A DNA stretch of 6,586 nucleotides from Planctomycetota bacterium. GTDB taxonomy: Bacteria; Planctomycetota; Phycisphaerae; Sedimentisphaerales; Anaerohalosphaeraceae. The stretch spans positions 1-6,586 of the forward strand of contig JAAYQH010000464.1 of NCBI GenBank assembly GCA_012519365.1, read 5' to 3'. Positions 4,783 to 6,586 of this stretch are shown one piece after another. Position 1 is the stretch's first letter. Every line of letters starts with the position of its first letter. A program made the translations under genes and the position numbers. The notes under the pieces are model-generated. The model was not told the DNA's origin. It ran no database searches and was given only the letters and a program-made list of their open reading frames with translations.

Positions 4783-6586
4783 TTACCCTCGCAGAACCTT
4801 TCGCAGCAGACCCAGCAGACTGTTGGGTTCAAAGTCGTGTTTTTCCAGCCGCAGGTGGACAGTACGAGGGTCGGGGATGCGCACCGTCCCCGGCCAACGG
4901 GCAAATAGATTCGTCGCATTGGCCTCTTCGTCGAAGGTAAAGATCACGTCCGGTTTTTGCACAATAATGCGTTTAATAGCGAACCGACCGGCCAGCAGCC
5001 GAAGCCGAGCCAACTCCAGCGTCAGCGTAACCTGCTCAGGAATCGGCCCGAACAAATCTCGCAGCTCCTCACCGAGCCGGTCGATGTCCCTCGGGTTCAG
5101 CGCCATGGCCAGCCGTCGATACACCTCCAGCCGCTGCCGATCGGAATGGATATAATTTTTGGGAATGCAGGCCGCAAAGCCCAAATCGATAACCGTCTCC
5201 GGTTCTTTTTCGATCGGTTCGTTTTTCAGCCGCTTGACCGCCTCACCCAGCAGCCGACAATACAATTCATACCCCACGGTGTTAATATGGCCGGACTGTT
5301 CGGCACCGAGGATGTTGCCCGCTCCGCGAATCTCCAAATCCCGCAGCGCGATGCGAAAGCCGGCCCCGAGCTGGGAATACTCCTCGATGGCCTTGAGCCG
5401 TTTGCCTGCCACCGGCGAAATCGATCGCGACTGCGGCAGCAGCAGATACGCATACGCCCGATGTTTGTACCGTCCCACACGCCCGCGAAGCTGATGCAGC
5501 TGCGCCAGTCCCATCCGGTCGGCCTCGCAGATGATGATCGTATTGGCGTTGGGGATATCAATGCCTGATTCGATAATCGTCGAACAGACCAGCACATCCG
5601 TATCGCCGGTGACGAAACGAATCATCGCCTCTTCCAGTTCGTGTTTGGGCATTTGCCCATGGGCGACATCGATGCGAATCTTCGGATCGCCGACAATCTG
5701 GCGCAGTTTCCACGCAGCCTGTTTGATCGACTGGACCCGATTATACAGATAAAACACCTGCCCGTCGCGCGCCGTTTCGGTCAAAATGGCCTTGCGAATT
5801 AACTCCGGGTCAAACCGACACACCCGCGTAACAACGCTGCGCCGATCCAGCGGCGGCGTCGAAAGCGAACTGATATCCCGCAGCCCGATCAGCGACATAT
5901 GCAGCGTCCGGGGAATGGGCGTGGCCGTCATCGTCAAAATATCCACATTCACCCGAAACCGCTTGAGCCGTTCCTTATGCTCAACGCCGAACCGCTGCTC
6001 CTCATCTATAATCAACAGCCCCAGATCCTTAAACCCCACATCATCGCTCAGCAGCCGATGCGTCCCGATAAGAATATCGACCTGTCCCCTGCGCGCCGCC
6101 TCGAGGATTTGCCGCGTCTCTGCGGGCGTACTGAAGCGATTGAGCACCTCCACCCGCACCGGAAAATCCGCAAACCGCTCACGAAACGTCCGCCCATGCT
6201 GAACGCTCAGCACCGTCGTCGGCACCAGAATTGCCACCTGTTTTCCTGCCTGAACCGCCTTAAAAGACGCACGCATCGCCAGTTCCGTCTTACCGTAGCC
6301 CACGTCGCCGCACAACAGCCGATCCATCGGCTTGTTCGAGGCCATATCCTGCTTGATCTCCATGGCTGCGGTTATCTGGTCGGGCGTTTCCTGATAGGAA
6401 AACGATTCTTCAAACTCTTTTTGCCACAGCGTATCAGCTCCGAAATTAAACCCGCCCAATTTGGTCCGCTTGGCCTGGATTGCCAGCAGTTCCGCTGCCA
6501 GGTCCTCCACGCCCTGGGCGACCTGTTGCTTTTGCCGTTCCCATCGTTTGCTGCCAATTTTGCTCAATGGCGGGCGCCACGGCCCC
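4783..6586 (-). CDS. mfd: Transcription-repair coupling factor Mfd, C-terminal part (gene runs off the right edge)
   Basis: Mfd is the ATP-driven DNA translocase that removes RNA polymerase stalled at lesions and recruits UvrA. About 600 C-terminal residues are visible; the family is usually over 1,000, so the UvrB-like and most of the RNAP-interaction part lies outside the window. The frame continues to the edge; the internal TTG at 6567 is not a real start, and the upstream codons (RPPLSKIGSKRW) fit the domain that precedes the motor. Counting from that codon: Walker A GDVGYGKT (87-94), Walker B-type DEEQ (188-191), motif III TATPIPRT (214-221), motif VI QLHQLRGRVGR (356-366), the RecG-like translocation region with LEIRGAGNILGAEQSG (411-426), and the C-terminal TRCF domain starting near ACIPKNYIHSDRQRLEVYRR (466-485). 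All motifs look intact. It ends about 320 bp before the operator and does not look co-transcribed with the metal genes. Confidence 0.97.
   Translation of the reverse strand, partial: GPWRPPLSKIGSKRWERQKQQVAQGVEDLAAELLAIQAKRTKLGGFNFGADTLWQKEFEESFSYQETPDQITAAMEIKQDMASNKPMDRLLCGDVGYGKTELAMRASFKAVQAGKQVAILVPTTVLSVQHGRTFRERFADFPVRVEVLNRFSTPAETRQILEAARRGQVDILIGTHRLLSDDVGFKDLGLLIIDEEQRFGVEHKERLKRFRVNVDILTMTATPIPRTLHMSLIGLRDISSLSTPPLDRRSVVTRVCRFDPELIRKAILTETARDGQVFYLYNRVQSIKQAAWKLRQIVGDPKIRIDVAHGQMPKHELEEAMIRFVTGDTDVLVCSTIIESGIDIPNANTIIICEADRMGLAQLHQLRGRVGRYKHRAYAYLLLPQSRSISPVAGKRLKAIEEYSQLGAGFRIALRDLEIRGAGNILGAEQSGHINTVGYELYCRLLGEAVKRLKNEPIEKEPETVIDLGFAACIPKNYIHSDRQRLEVYRRLAMALNPRDIDRLGEELRDLFGPIPEQVTLTLELARLRLLAGRFAIKRIIVQKPDVIFTFDEEANATNLFARWPGTVRIPDPRTVHLRLEKHDFEPNSLLGLLRKVLRG

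Noticed and set aside
6565..6567. TTG codon as the start of a short helicase-like protein
   Set aside because: The frame stays open to the window edge and the upstream residues match the region before the Mfd motor, so the gene is cut by the window and not short.

Overview
The window looks like Planctomycetota DNA, most likely Phycisphaerae/Sedimentisphaerales-like. The basis is the combination of a planctomycete-style dockerin type I repeat pair, a PEP-CTERM tail, and a short prepilin-type (GFTLIELLVVIAI) secretion protein of the kind abundant in that phylum, in a moderately GC-rich genome. The taxonomic call is inference from gene style, not from a marker gene.

All convincing genes are on the minus strand, so the biological order runs from right to left. 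At the right edge is the 3' part of mfd (transcription-repair coupling factor), which runs off the window. Next comes an intergenic stretch of about 370 bp. It holds degenerate AATCTNAGATT repeats, two hairpins, and a perfect 17-bp inverted repeat TTGCAACTCAGTTGCAA with the 7-1-7 design of a Fur/Zur/PerR operator. Then follows a compact cluster: (1) an unrecognised six-helix membrane protein rich in His motifs; (2) a Fur-family repressor, probably Zur-like, starting at GTG 2 nt after the previous stop; (3) a small Cys/His secreted or membrane-anchored protein overlapping the repressor by ATGA; (4) a prepilin-like protein; (5) a secreted choice-of-anchor M type domain with a C-terminal dockerin pair; (6) a second choice-of-anchor M type protein ending in PEP-CTERM and interrupted by a one-base frameshift in a GGG run. 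The last 349 bp are AT-rich and appear to hold the promoter region and first codons of another minus-strand gene leaving the left edge.

Read together, genes 1-6 look like a metal-responsive (most likely zinc) locus: a self-regulated sensor, a candidate new metal transporter, a small thiol/His protein and two envelope proteins from a family that in Actinobacteria accompanies a metal-type ABC transporter. This combination is the most interesting content here. The domain calls for the repressor, prepilin, dockerin, PEP-CTERM and Mfd are firm; the zinc assignment and the joint function are inference.
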